This document shows, piece after piece, positions 55,801 to 64,000 of a stretch of 64,000 nt of DNA. Position numbers and translations under genes: made by a program. Within the stretch, counting starts at the first letter, position 1. Every line of letters starts with the position of its first letter. The notes under the pieces are model-generated. The model was given only the letters and a program-made list of their open reading frames with translations, did no database searches and was not told the origin of the DNA. The stretch is from Dipteris shenzhenensis. Its lineage: Eukaryota > Polypodiophyta > Polypodiopsida > Gleicheniales. The stretch is taken from the NCBI GenBank assembly GCA_047967505.1, contig CM106540.1, one strand, 5' to 3'.

Positions 55801-58459
55801 TACCCAAGGTAAGCAACAACTGTTGTAACGAGTTGTGCCCAAAACATCTATCATTCTTTATGTCCTTTACATTGGGAAACCATATACTCGGAAAATGCCA
55901 GAATCTACTAACACAACAGTAGTCTCTTCCCAAACTGAAGTGAAATCAAATCTTTACTTCCCAAACTCGAAAAGTCAAAATATCTGCTTTTTAACCTCAA
56001 AAGCGTGTTCTAACTCGAAACAAATCTGACCGGTCAATCTCAAAGAAGCTTTGAGTATCAAGAACCAGTATTTTAACAGACATTTATAGAGCTTGCGCTG
56101 AGAAGAGACGGGTAGAGATGGCAAATCGCAAAAGAATCTCAGCCAGAGGAGCTAGCAATTATGGAAAAATCTGAGAGAAGGATGCCTTAAACAAGAAGCG
56201 AGAAAGAATTGGAGTAGTGCTGCGATGGAGTAGACTGTGAGCTGCAGAACCTGTCCTGGAATCCCTTCCTGCTAGATCACAATGAATATAGGCTGTGCGG
56301 GGCTCTGGACAAGGGAGGGTGGGGGTTCTAAAGCTGCTGGCCCAAGCTTTTAGCTCCAAAAAAGCTTCAAAAAGCTCAAATTTTCTTTTTTTTGTGTGGA
56401 AATAAGCTTTTTTTCCAAAAGCTTCTGCTGTTTTGGAAAGCATAGCTTTCCAAAAGAGCTCTCTCTCCTTTATCCATCCAAAACTAAAGCAGAGGCTACT
56501 ACTTTCGGCAATTAAAGCTCCCAAAATCCATTTTCAAAAAAGCAAAACCCTACAAGCATCTTCCTAAAAGCATGGCCAGCCAATTGTGCCACACTCTTGC
56601 TCTACTCCCTGATGCGCCCTCCCACACAAGTCTCCTAGCCTGACCAGGTCCTTGCCAATCAATTTGCAGTACCCTACTCTTCAGAATCCAGCTCCCATCC
56701 CTCCTTTCCAGGGAAAAATTCACATCTAGGTCTCATCTAGGACAAACTCGCTGCTAATCCCCAATCAGATTTCTCAACGACTGCAAGCTACTGCTCTTCT
56801 TTCCCCAAATTCCTGGTTCAATCCTCCTCACCACGAGGTGTTCTTGCACTAAAATCAGGATCCTCTCTCTCCAATCATGACAAATTCACATCCCTAGTTG
56901 ATGAAATCACAAACTACTGCAAAATCTTCAGCAACTGCGAATTGTTTCCATACCTGGAATTTGCCACTCCAGCATACCTTGCGTCACTTCAACCATGATC
57001 GAGATTATCCACGATAGGGCAGCTCTGATACCATCTGTCACGCCCTGACATGATCGAACCCTATCGGAACCAAGGTCTACAACACCAGAATCGTGTGCAG
57101 GCAACTCACCACCCAACCATGTTGATCCAGACTTGATCAGTCCCACAAAGCCCAGGCTAGAGAGCCTCGTGGAAACTACCAGCCCTGCAAGCCAAACGTC
57201 ACCCCTGGCGAGCCATACCGCTTGGTGAACAGCCGTGTTGGTAGCTCCTAGCTCTGCTTTCTCACTGGCCGGTGTGTGCAACTATGGCCCTGGTCCGAGT
57301 GCTCGCTAAGAAAAGCAAAAAAAGCCAAGAAAAGCACACAAGCGCCAAGAAAAGCCAAAAAAGCAATCTTGCCGACCCATGTAGGACTCTAGCCCACATC
57401 ATCTACCTGCCTGTCCCTAGCGTGCACATGACAATAATATACGCGTTTAATTTGAAAATCTCAGTATTTATATGATTTTTGGAAAAATTTAAGATAGAAC
57501 CTGGTTAGGCTTTAGGATTGCCCTTATTTAAGGGATTTAAAAAATGTTTTTTTTAAAGCACTGCTATGGATGGCGTTTCTCAGAAATAGTCTTTGAGAAC
57601 CTCTCATGTATTTCACTTTCAAAGCAAGTGCTGCAGGATCTCCTAAAACGAGTTTTTTTCTCTCTAGTCAGATTGACTTTGTCTAAAAATAGCATAGACG
57701 GGGTCCCACAAATCAACTCAGGAATATATCAGTTAGCCATGGTCCACTCTAATTTGAGGCCAACAATTTCCCCAAGTGTACTCGCCTACCTTCACCTCTG
57801 CAATAGTGTCTCTATGACTCATGTCATAGTGGCTAGCTCTATTAAGTGTCAATGGGTTTTCTTTTCTTAGCCATTTTAGCAAGTTCCAAGACAGTATTAT
57901 TGGAAAGCGTTGCAGTCTAGAAGGCTGCATTGGATTAGTCCTGGGAGCAACATCAGGAGTGCTCCTCAATTCAGTGTTTATCATATATCCAGAGTCTCTC
58001 ATGAAAACGAATGTCCTAAGTTTGTCATGGGCCTTTCATCTACGTTTGGGAATCTATTAATGTGGTATGATGTGAGCATGTTCCAATGTTCTTTCTCTTC
58101 TTGGCAGTATTCTTACTGGATTTCCGGTTCGTGGATTTAATGCCTCTGGTATTTAGATTGCACTCGCGAAATGTGTGCTTTTGAATAATTCTTCCTGACT
58201 TGATAAGTAGAACATGAGATACTTGTTTTGCTCGTGTTTGATAGGTGGTGTTGTGGAATCTGTGCTGACAGATACCGTTTGGCTGGAATTCAACCACTAC
58301 AGCATAGGTTCTAGATGGAGACAATCAGCAGTAAACAGGCATACCCATCATGAAGAGGGAAATGAGGCAGAAGGGTTTTATGGGGGTATCAGGAAACTGC
58401 AAAATGTGGAAGAAATCTCTACATGGAAACGCATGTGGCCCAAGGAATTTTTAGAGTAG
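41956..58459 (+). CDS. F-box protein, five exons over 16.5 kb
   Basis: Exons 41956-42426, 42717-42793, 43771-43949, 53140-53214 and 58272-58459; all GT-AG, phases join, 329 residues. The N-terminal F-box is at about residues 20-68 ([20 protein letters not shown] then VSTQLRVRC and [10 protein letters not shown]). The conserved C-terminal part has [87 protein letters not shown] and [15 protein letters not shown]. From memory this layout matches the plant family of Arabidopsis At2g26850 and At2g32560. F-box proteins recruit targets to SCF (SKP1-cullin-F-box) ubiquitin ligases; the substrate is unknown. No disabling change is visible in the exons, so the gene is plausibly functional despite long TE-filled introns. 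Confidence 0.93.
42717..42793 (+). CDS. F-box gene exon 2
   Basis: 77 bases coding [20 protein letters not shown] then DTFRA and two bases of Arg. Acceptor TTGTAGCAG, donor GTGAGT. Too short to appear as an independent frame; placed by family conservation and phase. Confidence 0.93.
43592..43615. repeat. (GT)n microsatellite in F-box intron 2
   Basis: 12 GT units; a related shorter TG-rich tract lies at about 43375-43420. Confidence 0.9.
43771..43949 (+). CDS. F-box gene exon 3
   Basis: 179 bases coding [20 protein letters not shown], then [14 protein letters not shown] and [19 protein letters not shown]. Acceptor TTTTCTGCAG, donor GTAATC. Splits a Gly codon with exon 4, which lies 9.2 kb away. 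Confidence 0.95.
44627..45458 (-). pseudogene. LINE ORF1-like remnant inside F-box intron 3
   Basis: Minus strand, read right to left: a heptad-like [17 protein letters not shown] stretch, a stop, [20 protein letters not shown], then [19 protein letters not shown]. Further on come [19 protein letters not shown] and, after a shift, [21 protein letters not shown] coiled coil followed by an RRM-like core and a basic KAR..GKWAV end is typical of L1-type ORF1 proteins. No ORF2 is present in the window, so it is a truncated insertion. It lies antisense to the host gene. Confidence 0.65.
45632..45661. repeat. (GA)n microsatellite
   Basis: 15 GA units; a (CT)n tract follows at about 45950-45972. Both lie in F-box intron 3. 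Confidence 0.95.
46298..46302. repeat. Target-site duplication GTTAT, left of gypsy-1
   Basis: GTTAT directly before the left LTR and again at 52755-52759 directly after the right LTR. Confidence 0.92.
46303..46833 (+). repeat. gypsy-1 5' LTR
   Basis: 531 bases, TGTCATGTGCAC..GGTCGTGTCA. A TATATAAGGGG at about 46465-46475 is a good TATA box for the element's transcript. Confidence 0.95.
46836..46847 (+). other. gypsy-1 primer binding site
   Basis: TGGTATCAGAGC two bases after the LTR, complementary to the initiator Met tRNA 3' end. Confidence 0.93.
47668..48800 (+). pseudogene. gypsy-1 gag
   Basis: Starts ATG at 47668 ([14 protein letters not shown]). It continues across at least one frame change and two stops to a gag core with [20 protein letters not shown] and [14 protein letters not shown]. 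The zinc knuckle [14 protein letters not shown] follows at 48593-48634. The stop after FEVYL stands where CAG (Gln) is usual before RFRDLQTR. Confidence 0.85.
48835..49110 (+). pseudogene. gypsy-1 protease region
   Basis: In one frame the sequence reads [20 protein letters not shown], the DSG active site of retropepsin, at about 48843-48902. The frame then shifts into the strand with [17 protein letters not shown], the usual protease end. Confidence 0.75.
49195..50130 (+). pseudogene. gypsy-1 reverse transcriptase
   Basis: Begins with [20 protein letters not shown] upstream of RT. A stop replaces the expected Gln before [20 protein letters not shown]. The palm shows [20 protein letters not shown], then [11 protein letters not shown] and the catalytic [14 protein letters not shown] (expected Arg or Ser codon) ends the frame at 49915, after which DHIGHL..KCDFF..YLGH continues. 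Catalytic Asp pair intact. Confidence 0.9.
50256..50861 (+). pseudogene. gypsy-1 RNase H
   Basis: Open for 201 codons. It shows [20 protein letters not shown] (first catalytic Asp), then [31 protein letters not shown] and HQLIKY. It ends with [20 protein letters not shown] and [10 protein letters not shown]. All core residues appear present. Confidence 0.9.
50880..52074 (+). pseudogene. gypsy-1 integrase
   Basis: Zinc domain CRVCQV (preceded by ARHPG.. and KHTFYWPRM). Core residues follow in [10 protein letters not shown] (first Asp) and [12 protein letters not shown] (second Asp). A frameshift near 51420 follows, and the catalytic Glu lies in the [10 protein letters not shown] stretch. The second open frame (51460-52074) holds [36 protein letters not shown] and [11 protein letters not shown]. 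Confidence 0.92.
52040..52165 (+). pseudogene. gypsy-1 chromodomain
   Basis: Continues from integrase with [10 protein letters not shown], a TAG where Gln is usual, then [20 protein letters not shown] and ATWETL. This is the C-terminal chromodomain of chromoviruses, thought to steer integration to marked chromatin. The aromatic and acidic positions (W, EEDATWE) are kept. Confidence 0.85.
52207..52222 (+). other. gypsy-1 polypurine tract
   Basis: TAGAGGAGGGGAAGTA immediately before the 3' LTR. Confidence 0.85.
52223..52754 (+). repeat. gypsy-1 3' LTR
   Basis: 532 bases, TGTCATGTGCAA..GGTAGTGTCA; one base longer than the 5' LTR (AAGGGG for AAGGG). Confidence 0.95.
52772..52802. repeat. (CT)n microsatellite
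   Basis: About 15 CT units shortly after the gypsy-1 insertion. Confidence 0.95.
53140..53214 (+). CDS. F-box gene exon 4
   Basis: 75 bases in the frame that completes the Gly codon of exon 3: [16 protein letters not shown] then HDCRCHLD. Acceptor GTGTTGCAG, donor GTAAGT. The overlapping ATG frame at 53131-53334 is a shadow. The exon lies 0.4 kb beyond the retrotransposon and is essential for the family's WWYG motif. Confidence 0.94.
53545..54370. repeat. GT/GA-rich low-complexity tract
   Basis: Alternating (GT)n, (GA)n and GTGAGTGTG-type runs, densest at 53990-54340. Minus-strand frames here (53717-54408) give His/Thr/Ser-rich products caused by the repeats. Confidence 0.75.
54402..54775 (+). 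repeat. LTR fragment or solo LTR, plus orientation (family shared with 57036-57433)
   Basis: From about 54459 to 54775 it is an inverted counterpart of the LTR at 57036-57433. Shared runs include AGTTGCACACACCGGCCAGT, TCCATGAGGCTCTTTAGCCT or its variant, TCAAGTCTGGATCA, CACGATTCTGGTGTTGTAGA and the GGGCGTGACA end. CTATAAAGGGAGG at about 54503 could be its TATA. No primer site follows the GTGACA end and no target duplication was found, so the left boundary is approximate. Confidence 0.7.
54776..55460. other. F-box intron 4 sequence between LTR pieces
   Basis: Short frames only (54862-55080, 55140-55349 and others), none recognised. Confidence 0.4.
55461..57433 (-). mobile_element. Truncated LTR retrotransposon without coding genes, minus strand
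   Basis: Right (5') LTR 57036-57433 (398 bases; minus strand TGTCATGTGCACG..GGGCGTGACA) followed by TGGTATCAGAGC at 57022-57033. Left (3') LTR is cut to its first ~96 bases (55461-55556) and is preceded by a purine tract (minus strand, 55557-55575). The 1.46 kb interior shows no gag or pol motif; the 121-codon frame 56524-56159 matches nothing I know. Small size and an empty interior suggest a non-autonomous derivative. The LTR start resembles that of gypsy-1 (TGTCATGTGCAC), pointing to a related chromovirus as helper. Confidence 0.78.
57036..57433 (-). repeat. 5' LTR of the truncated minus-strand element
   Basis: 398 bases with TG..CA ends, primer site two bases away. It contains repeated AAGAAAAGC(C/A) units at about 57308-57350. 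Confidence 0.82.
57434..58271. other. Remainder of F-box intron 4
   Basis: No gene or repeat recognised. The acceptor TGTGCTGACAG ends it at 58271. Confidence 0.5.
58272..58459 (+). CDS. F-box gene exon 5 (last coding exon)
   Basis: 188 bases completing an Asp codon: [20 protein letters not shown], then [34 protein letters not shown] and TAG. It carries the family's C-terminal [13 protein letters not shown] motif. The stop is at the family's usual place. Confidence 0.94.
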
Positions 58460-59839
58460 GCTACCCACAGTATGATAATTTATTGGTTGGCCTTTATGGG
58501 ACCTGAAAATGCACTGGCTTAGGTCACCAGTAGGAGGTCTCGGCTATCACATTAATGCAGCTGTTACATTAAAAAGTTGCGAAGACTCCCAACGTATTTT
58601 CTATTCTCAGCTAGCGTATTTTGAGAGTTCTATACTGCTCTTCTTAGGCTGGATCAATCCAAGCTCACATTTGTATCATACTGCATTCAGGAATCTCGTG
58701 AAATTGGTTGCTGAGAATTTCGGGATCTAAATGGACACATAACATAGCTGAATTGAATGAGAGAGATAGAGAGAATGATGATTTTAACGTCCACGGGACA
58801 CCCAATATGGTCTATGGGAATTAATACATGCAAAATGCATTTTCAAAAGGGACTGTGATAAAAGAGAAACGAATTATCTCTAAGAGACGTCATCTATTTA
58901 CATCACTGAGAGTCTTCTTGTCCTCGCTGAAATATCCTACGAGAGCGTCTCCTAAAAACTGCTCATTTTCCAGCTTTCTTAGCTTCTCTGATCTTCGCCA
59001 ATTGTTGTCTTATGTTTCAGTTGTGCTGGGGTGAGGTCGTCCGCTATCCATAAAAAGGATGTGAATCCCGTTTTCCCTTGCTTTGAATGCCCGTCACAGT
59101 TGCCTATTATACCATTTTTAAACAAGGGTTGTCACTTGAGGTTAGCTCTTACCACATCTCACAATGTATCTTGAACTAATTATGTATCTTGAACCAATTC
59201 CCCCCACTCTGATGTATATATAGATGCTCGTTGTTTTTTTATCCTTGATCTCTAAGACGACCTGTCTCTCAAATTGCCTTCTTATGGTTTCCCGTTGCTT
59301 TTTAATATTGTAGCTTGAATGTCTTGATCTACCTGCTTAGTTAGCGTGGCTTCAATGTTTGGGACCGTCACGAGCTTCTCCTTGGGGTTGTAACACTCTT
59401 GCGAGGTCTTTGCATTGGTTGTGAACTTTGTCTCTGAAATTTCAATGTCAGCCCATGCATTTACCTTTGTCCTTCTTGCGTGTATACCCTATTATCGAGA
59501 GAGAGAGAGAGAGAGAGAGTTCACACAATACCTTTGATAAATTCCGCATGAACAAGGTGAAGAGGCAAATTTCGAGAGAATTTTGAAAGAGAGAAATTTG
59601 TTGCTTTATTGTAAATTTGGTCCGATTGATGGTCAGCATTGAACTTGTTAGACAAGCAAGGGACTTCAGAAGACTCACTCCAGAGCAAATTTCAAAGGTT
59701 CTTCCCTTAAATTTTTATATGGCGCATCCAACAGAATATTTGATCGAGTCTGACAGATTGAATCATGATATTTTTGCAAAGTGTAAGATAACATCGACAT
59801 CGAAATCCTAATGAAAGCGAGGTAAACAAGAGAGCATAA
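58460..59839. other. 3' flank of the F-box gene, no other gene seen
   Basis: Presumed 3' UTR and intergenic sequence. A (GA)n tract lies at 59497-59519. Frames at 58509-58730, 58828-59034 and 59617-59811 match no known family. Confidence 0.45.
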
Positions 59840-59883
59840 GTACTTGTGAGTAACGAGTGCTCTATCATTTGAGTTACATCCCC
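59840..59883 (-). tRNA. tRNA-Ala-like 5' fragment (pseudo-tRNA)
   Basis: Minus strand starts GGGGATGTAACTCAAATGAT AGAGCACTCG (two pieces), matching the acceptor strand, D arm and first anticodon-stem strand of plant tRNA-Ala with a few changes. After that the sequence departs and no T arm or 3' acceptor half follows, so it is not a working tRNA. It may be a tRNA fragment or the head of a tRNA-derived SINE. Confidence 0.45.
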
Positions 59884-62735
59884 TTCAATGAAAACTCTTT
59901 AGTAGTAATTACGATTATATTAATTTGTAATATACTAGCTTTGTGATGGAACAAGAGACAAGACTCTGCACGGATGGGAGATAATACTTCTTGTTAGGTT
60001 GCTCATATCTTATTTGTTCATTTGATGATGATGCAAAATAGAAACAATCTGAGGACAAACGTATTATGTAAAATGGAAATAATCTTAGAACCTATTAGCT
60101 AGAATTTCACATTCCCATTGCTTAGGGGTGCTAAAAATAGGCTTCCTTAAATACTTAGTGTCGGTATAATCTGCATGAGATTATACATTAGAGAGTGCAG
60201 TAAAACACATGCAAGGAGAAAACTTGTTGAAAACTAATTGGAAAAGACAATTGTATTGTTTTTGCCAAGATAAGAATGAAATTTTCCTACACAAGGTCCC
60301 ATGATTTTATCCTTCTTAGTCAAAGATTAACACGTCATTGGCTTGAGTCATATTGACACTGCTCGTAATTGTCACAACCACCTCATTGCAACCAAGCAAT
60401 AAACATGCTTTTTTCTTAGCAAGTCCAAAAAGTGTACCGATAAATAACTTTTACTGCAAAATAAATAGGATTCTTTGTACAAGAAGTACTAGCCTTTTCT
60501 ATTTGTCATTATGATTTATGTGATTGTAATGTTGTTCATCTAATTTTGCATCTCTAGTTCAAACACTTGCATCTTTCTATGGATCTTGATCTTCTCCATC
60601 CGTGAGCTCTCTCTCCATTTGTGCTATTGTTGTAGAAGCTTCTATTGCTATGAATCCTTTTATGCGAGTTATTATTGCTCATCTACCATCATCTATAAAC
60701 ATGCTTCTTTTATCTTGAGAATCTTGTTTTGATTGTATGTAATCGTTCGGATGATAGAGGATGTTCAAAGTATTCAAGTCTCACCTTGCTATGTATGATA
60801 TACGTTGTCTCTTTGCAAATGATTCCTAGGATTCTCTTGTTGTAAGCCATGTTTTACTTTGTTAATGACTCTACTTCATCTACATTTTAATTTATAATAG
60901 CAAGAAGAGCATATGTATGCTTTGTTCATACCTCCAGGGGTGAGTTCATGCATGAGTCAAGGGGGGTTGGTAGGAGGTTTGCCACGTGGATAGCTTGCAT
61001 GGCACGTTGTATGGAGTCCATGAAATTAGGGATGACTGATGCGCCTATGATTGCTCCAACTTTGGTGGTGGAATCTCCTTCTTTCTCAGTGAGATGATCG
61101 TGATACCTCAATCGTGGCGGTTCTAGCTAACTCCTTGAGATGTATATGATGGCTTGCTACCATGAAGGTGTGAGAAATTTAAAAGAGAGTTGGACAGTTG
61201 TGTGGATGATGAGAATCTATATCTGGTTGTAACAAATGATCCTCCTACAAGCCCAGTAGGGATGCAGAGGATCCACTGATGCTTTTATCCATTCTGTCAC
61301 TGCATGCAATAATCAATTGTATTCCCTTCTATCTATCGTTTCATATTCATAATCTAGCTTGTTGCTTGTAGTGGAAGTGTGGAAATCATCAACAAACATA
61401 CTTAATCATGTCATTTTTTGAAAAGTAATAGTTTTTAAGACCTCCAAAAGAGTTTATCTCTAAAGAGACTTCACACCATTCACAATACTCATTTTCAAAC
61501 TCAAAGAATGTAGTTTCCTCTATACATTCAGCCCTCCTCCCTGCTTTTCTACCATTCCCTTGGGCTTATTAGAGGAAGAAGATGACATATTTAAAAAAAA
61601 AAGTCTATAAAAATCCACAATATAAAACATAAATTAAATTTCGTTGACTAAAAGAATCTAGAAAGACATCTAGAAAAGTAGAAAAACATTTCACCATAAA
61701 AAGATAAATTACTTTTTTTTTCAAAAGCACAAGTAATGACATAGTAAACTGTATTTTCATAATATAAAAGGATAGAAAGACAGACATACGGACAACAAAT
61801 AGATAGATAAAGAGAGAGAGATTTGTGGATGCATGCATATGCACACATATGACACGCGTGCACGCGCGTACACACACACACATGTATAAATCTACATACA
61901 TATAGGTTTTAATGTCATGGCAAGAAAGCCGATTATCCAATATAATATCTTCCTAGATACCCCACGTCCTCTCCAAGGGTATGTATAACTCACACCCATC
62001 AATGCTTATTTGGTACAAGGTATGGAATCCCTATGTAAGGGGGGGTGTGTTTTTTCACCAAAAGAAAAAAAGAAAAAAAAGTGTGTGTGTGTGTGCGCGC
62101 ATTTGTATACATGTATAATGCAAGACTGATGGCTCAAGGAGAGTTAAAAGGCAAAACTTTATCTACTATGGGCCTACTTAAAAGTCATGGATAGTACCCC
62201 ATATTTACTAGATTGACAAAGCTTCGGAGTATAGGTGTTGTGCTAATAATGATATAATGACCATGAAGTATGTACTATTTTAAGGAAGCCTAAAGTAAAA
62301 ATTGAAAGGCCCTTTAGTGTGAAATTTGACATGCTTTTACAGATTTGAATAGAAGACTCTTTGTTTTTTAATACTTTACTGGATTTCATTTCAGGAGGGA
62401 AATGGAGCACAATGGTATGGAATGAATGTCCATGGTAGTGCACCCAGAAAATAACTCCCTTTTGCCATCCGAGAGAGACGAATTATATTGGGGGTAATTG
62501 AGAAAACCAATAGCGGCATGATAAGGCATGATCTGCAGAGTAGGGAATCCACCAAACTTGTAATGACGCCATTGTATTAGATGGTAAGCAGTACATGTTG
62601 TAATAGCCAGTACCAATGTCTTGCCTTAGCACAAACATGATTGCACAGTGGTTTCACCCTTCGATCCGTGAGACCCTGTGTGAAACAGCTCCTTTCATGC
62701 GTGTATCAGTCTCGATATGCATTAGATTCCTTCCT
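59884..62735. other. AT-rich intergenic stretch
   Basis: Only short frames; CA/GT and GCGC-type alternating tracts at about 61845-61880 and 62080-62100. Nothing recognised. Confidence 0.45.
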
Positions 62736-62739
62736 CCCC

Positions 62740-62960
62740 TTCATGCAAACCTGGTAAAGGATCTAGTGAGACTTGACACTTACGAGTTAGAAGCATGCAA
62801 ACCTGGTAACGGATCTAGTGAGACCTGACACGTAGAAGCATGCATGCGGCTTGGAACAGGAACGCCCTTCCCCTTCATGCAAACCTGGTAACGGATCTAG
62901 TGAGACCTGACACTTAGAAGTTAGAAGCATGCATGCGGTTTGGAATAGGAACGCTAGTTG
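62740..62960. repeat. Tandem array, three units of ~55-80 bases
   Basis: Units begin near 62742, 62794 and 62874 with TTCATGCAAACCTGGTAA(A/C)G or its shorter form, then GATCTAGTGAGAC.TGACAC, and end AGAAGCATGCATGCGG(C/T)TTGGAA(C/T)AGGAACG (middle and last unit). Confidence 0.85.
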
Positions 62961-63134
62961 AGGCAATCTAATTACACGACAACTCTGCATTTTGATGACG
63001 TGAAAGGCCGACCTTCAGGTACTCTGCATGCCTTTGGGATAGGTAGCGCTATGTATCATCCCATAACTCACGTCGACTCTCATTCTCAGTCACTGGAGTT
63101 TTCTCACCTTGACCACTCACAACCTCCTTTGGAG

Positions 63135-63310
63135 TAATGGACGTGCAAGAGGTAAGGGGCAAAAGGAAAAATCAAAGGCAAGGGCAAGAGGAAAATGAAC
63201 GGCAAGGACAAGAGGGTAAGACGGGAAAGGAAGGAGGGCAAGGGCAAGATGAAATTCAAAGGGCAACGGGGAAAGATTAAAATGAAGGGCAAGAGGGACG
63301 GGATGAGGAC
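63135..63310. repeat. Purine-rich minisatellite (GGCAAGGGCAAGAGG)
   Basis: About ten imperfect 12-18-base units with the core GGCAAG.GCAAGA. Lys/Gly-rich frames on the plus strand and Leu/Pro-rich frames on the minus strand are by-products. Confidence 0.8.
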
Positions 63311-64000
63311 GAGCTGTAAGCATCACATACAATGTTGCTTGACATGTTATTCAAGTGTTTTAAGTCGCTATGGAGATCATTTTGTGACTAAAAATAAAAT
63401 ATGCTACTAGCGAAGTTCCAAGTATCGATCACACCTTTGACTACCAAATAGGTGGACTATCACGAAGAACCTCCCTCCCAGTTTTTGAGCGAATGCACAG
63501 TAGTCAGTGGAGGGTTGCAAGTCAGGCCTGAAACATAGAGAATGAGAGCCGAAAAGCTTCTGTCAACTAGAAAAGCTTCTAACACCGTTGTAACACAAGT
63601 CAAAATGTATGTCATACGTACTACAACGTTGACAGCAGTGAGTGTCTATCTATCCTACGGGGTGGTGGTGAAGCCTCCTGGCATTCCTCGGCATAAAAAT
63701 GAAAATGAATATTGGGCCGCAACGTAAGCTCATGCACTTTGCCAGTTAGTGCAGTTCTAAGAAACCTAACGAAGTATCCGAGACAATCGTCAAACGGGGC
63801 GAAAGGGTCACAAGTAGAAGGCCAGAGTATGAAACATCATTCATGCAACCTCTAAAGAAGCCTATCCACCACAGTGGGGCGGAGCGAATGCCAGTCTTCC
63901 TTGTAAAACAATGGTTCGTGAGTATCTAACGAGCGCAAGCACGCTAGCATCCTTGTATCTCGTCGAGATACTCAGCCCTAAGAGATAATGCTCAAAACGT
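63311..64000. other. Right end of the window, nothing recognised
   Basis: One 61-codon frame (63542-63727) without family resemblance. Confidence 0.4.

Noticed and set aside
56159-56524. 121-codon minus frame inside the truncated LTR element
   Set aside because: No gag, protease, RT or other motif; composition follows AAGCTTTT-type repeats.
63104-63410. Lys/Gly-rich plus frame and Leu/Pro-rich minus frames
   Set aside because: By-products of the purine-rich minisatellite.
1-64000. Search for an undescribed multi-gene or defence-like system
   Set aside because: Only two host genes are recognisable and they are unrelated; the rest is explained by, or is consistent with, transposon sequence and simple repeats.

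Overview
The window is nuclear DNA of a land plant with a repeat-rich genome. It holds exons of two conserved plant genes with GT-AG introns, at least three LTR retrotransposons of the Ty1/copia and Ty3/gypsy types, and many remnants of others. The long introns and TE load would suit a fern, lycophyte, bryophyte or gymnosperm, but the sequence does not settle which; calling it a land plant is safe, anything narrower is a guess.

Layout. 1-6.1 kb: the first six coding exons (minus strand) of a peroxisomal glycolate oxidase; the C-terminal half of the gene is not in the window, and its introns carry a dispersed repeat family and a minisatellite. 6.9-7.8 kb: repeats upstream of that gene. 8.9-22.9 kb: a ~1.5 kb segment present twice in direct orientation. 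Its first copy is split by an older copia element (copia-1, 9871-14559). A nearly LTR-identical copia element (copia-2, 15458-20873) lies between the copies. 22.9-36.5 kb: decayed gypsy and copia pieces, including a probable ~1.9 kb LTR, an acidic coding-like stretch of unknown origin and several internal tandem repeats. 36.7-38.6 kb: a broken DUF4283/CCHC zinc-knuckle sequence. 39.1-40.4 kb: three copies of one repeat, the last two forming a ~0.33 kb-arm inverted repeat with a 35-nt loop. 40.85-41.06 kb: a hAT-type MITE with an 8-bp target duplication.

41.96-58.46 kb: a plus-strand F-box protein gene in five exons (329 residues) spread over 16.5 kb. Intron 3 (9.2 kb) holds a LINE ORF1-like remnant and a full-length 6.45 kb chromodomain-bearing gypsy element (46303-52754) flanked by GTTAT. 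Intron 4 (5.1 kb) holds LTR pieces of another family in opposite orientations. 58.5-64 kb: no recognisable protein gene, only microsatellites, a tRNA-Ala-like fragment and two small tandem arrays.

The two host genes are unrelated (photorespiration; probable SCF ubiquitin-ligase adaptor). I found no new multi-gene system. The most informative signals are structural: an occupied and empty site pair for copia-1, a copia-2 copy that seems to have moved although its coding region is broken, the long hairpin, and the F-box gene whose conserved last two exons lie beyond a 6.45 kb retrotransposon. All repeat comparisons were made by eye, so mismatch counts are approximate.
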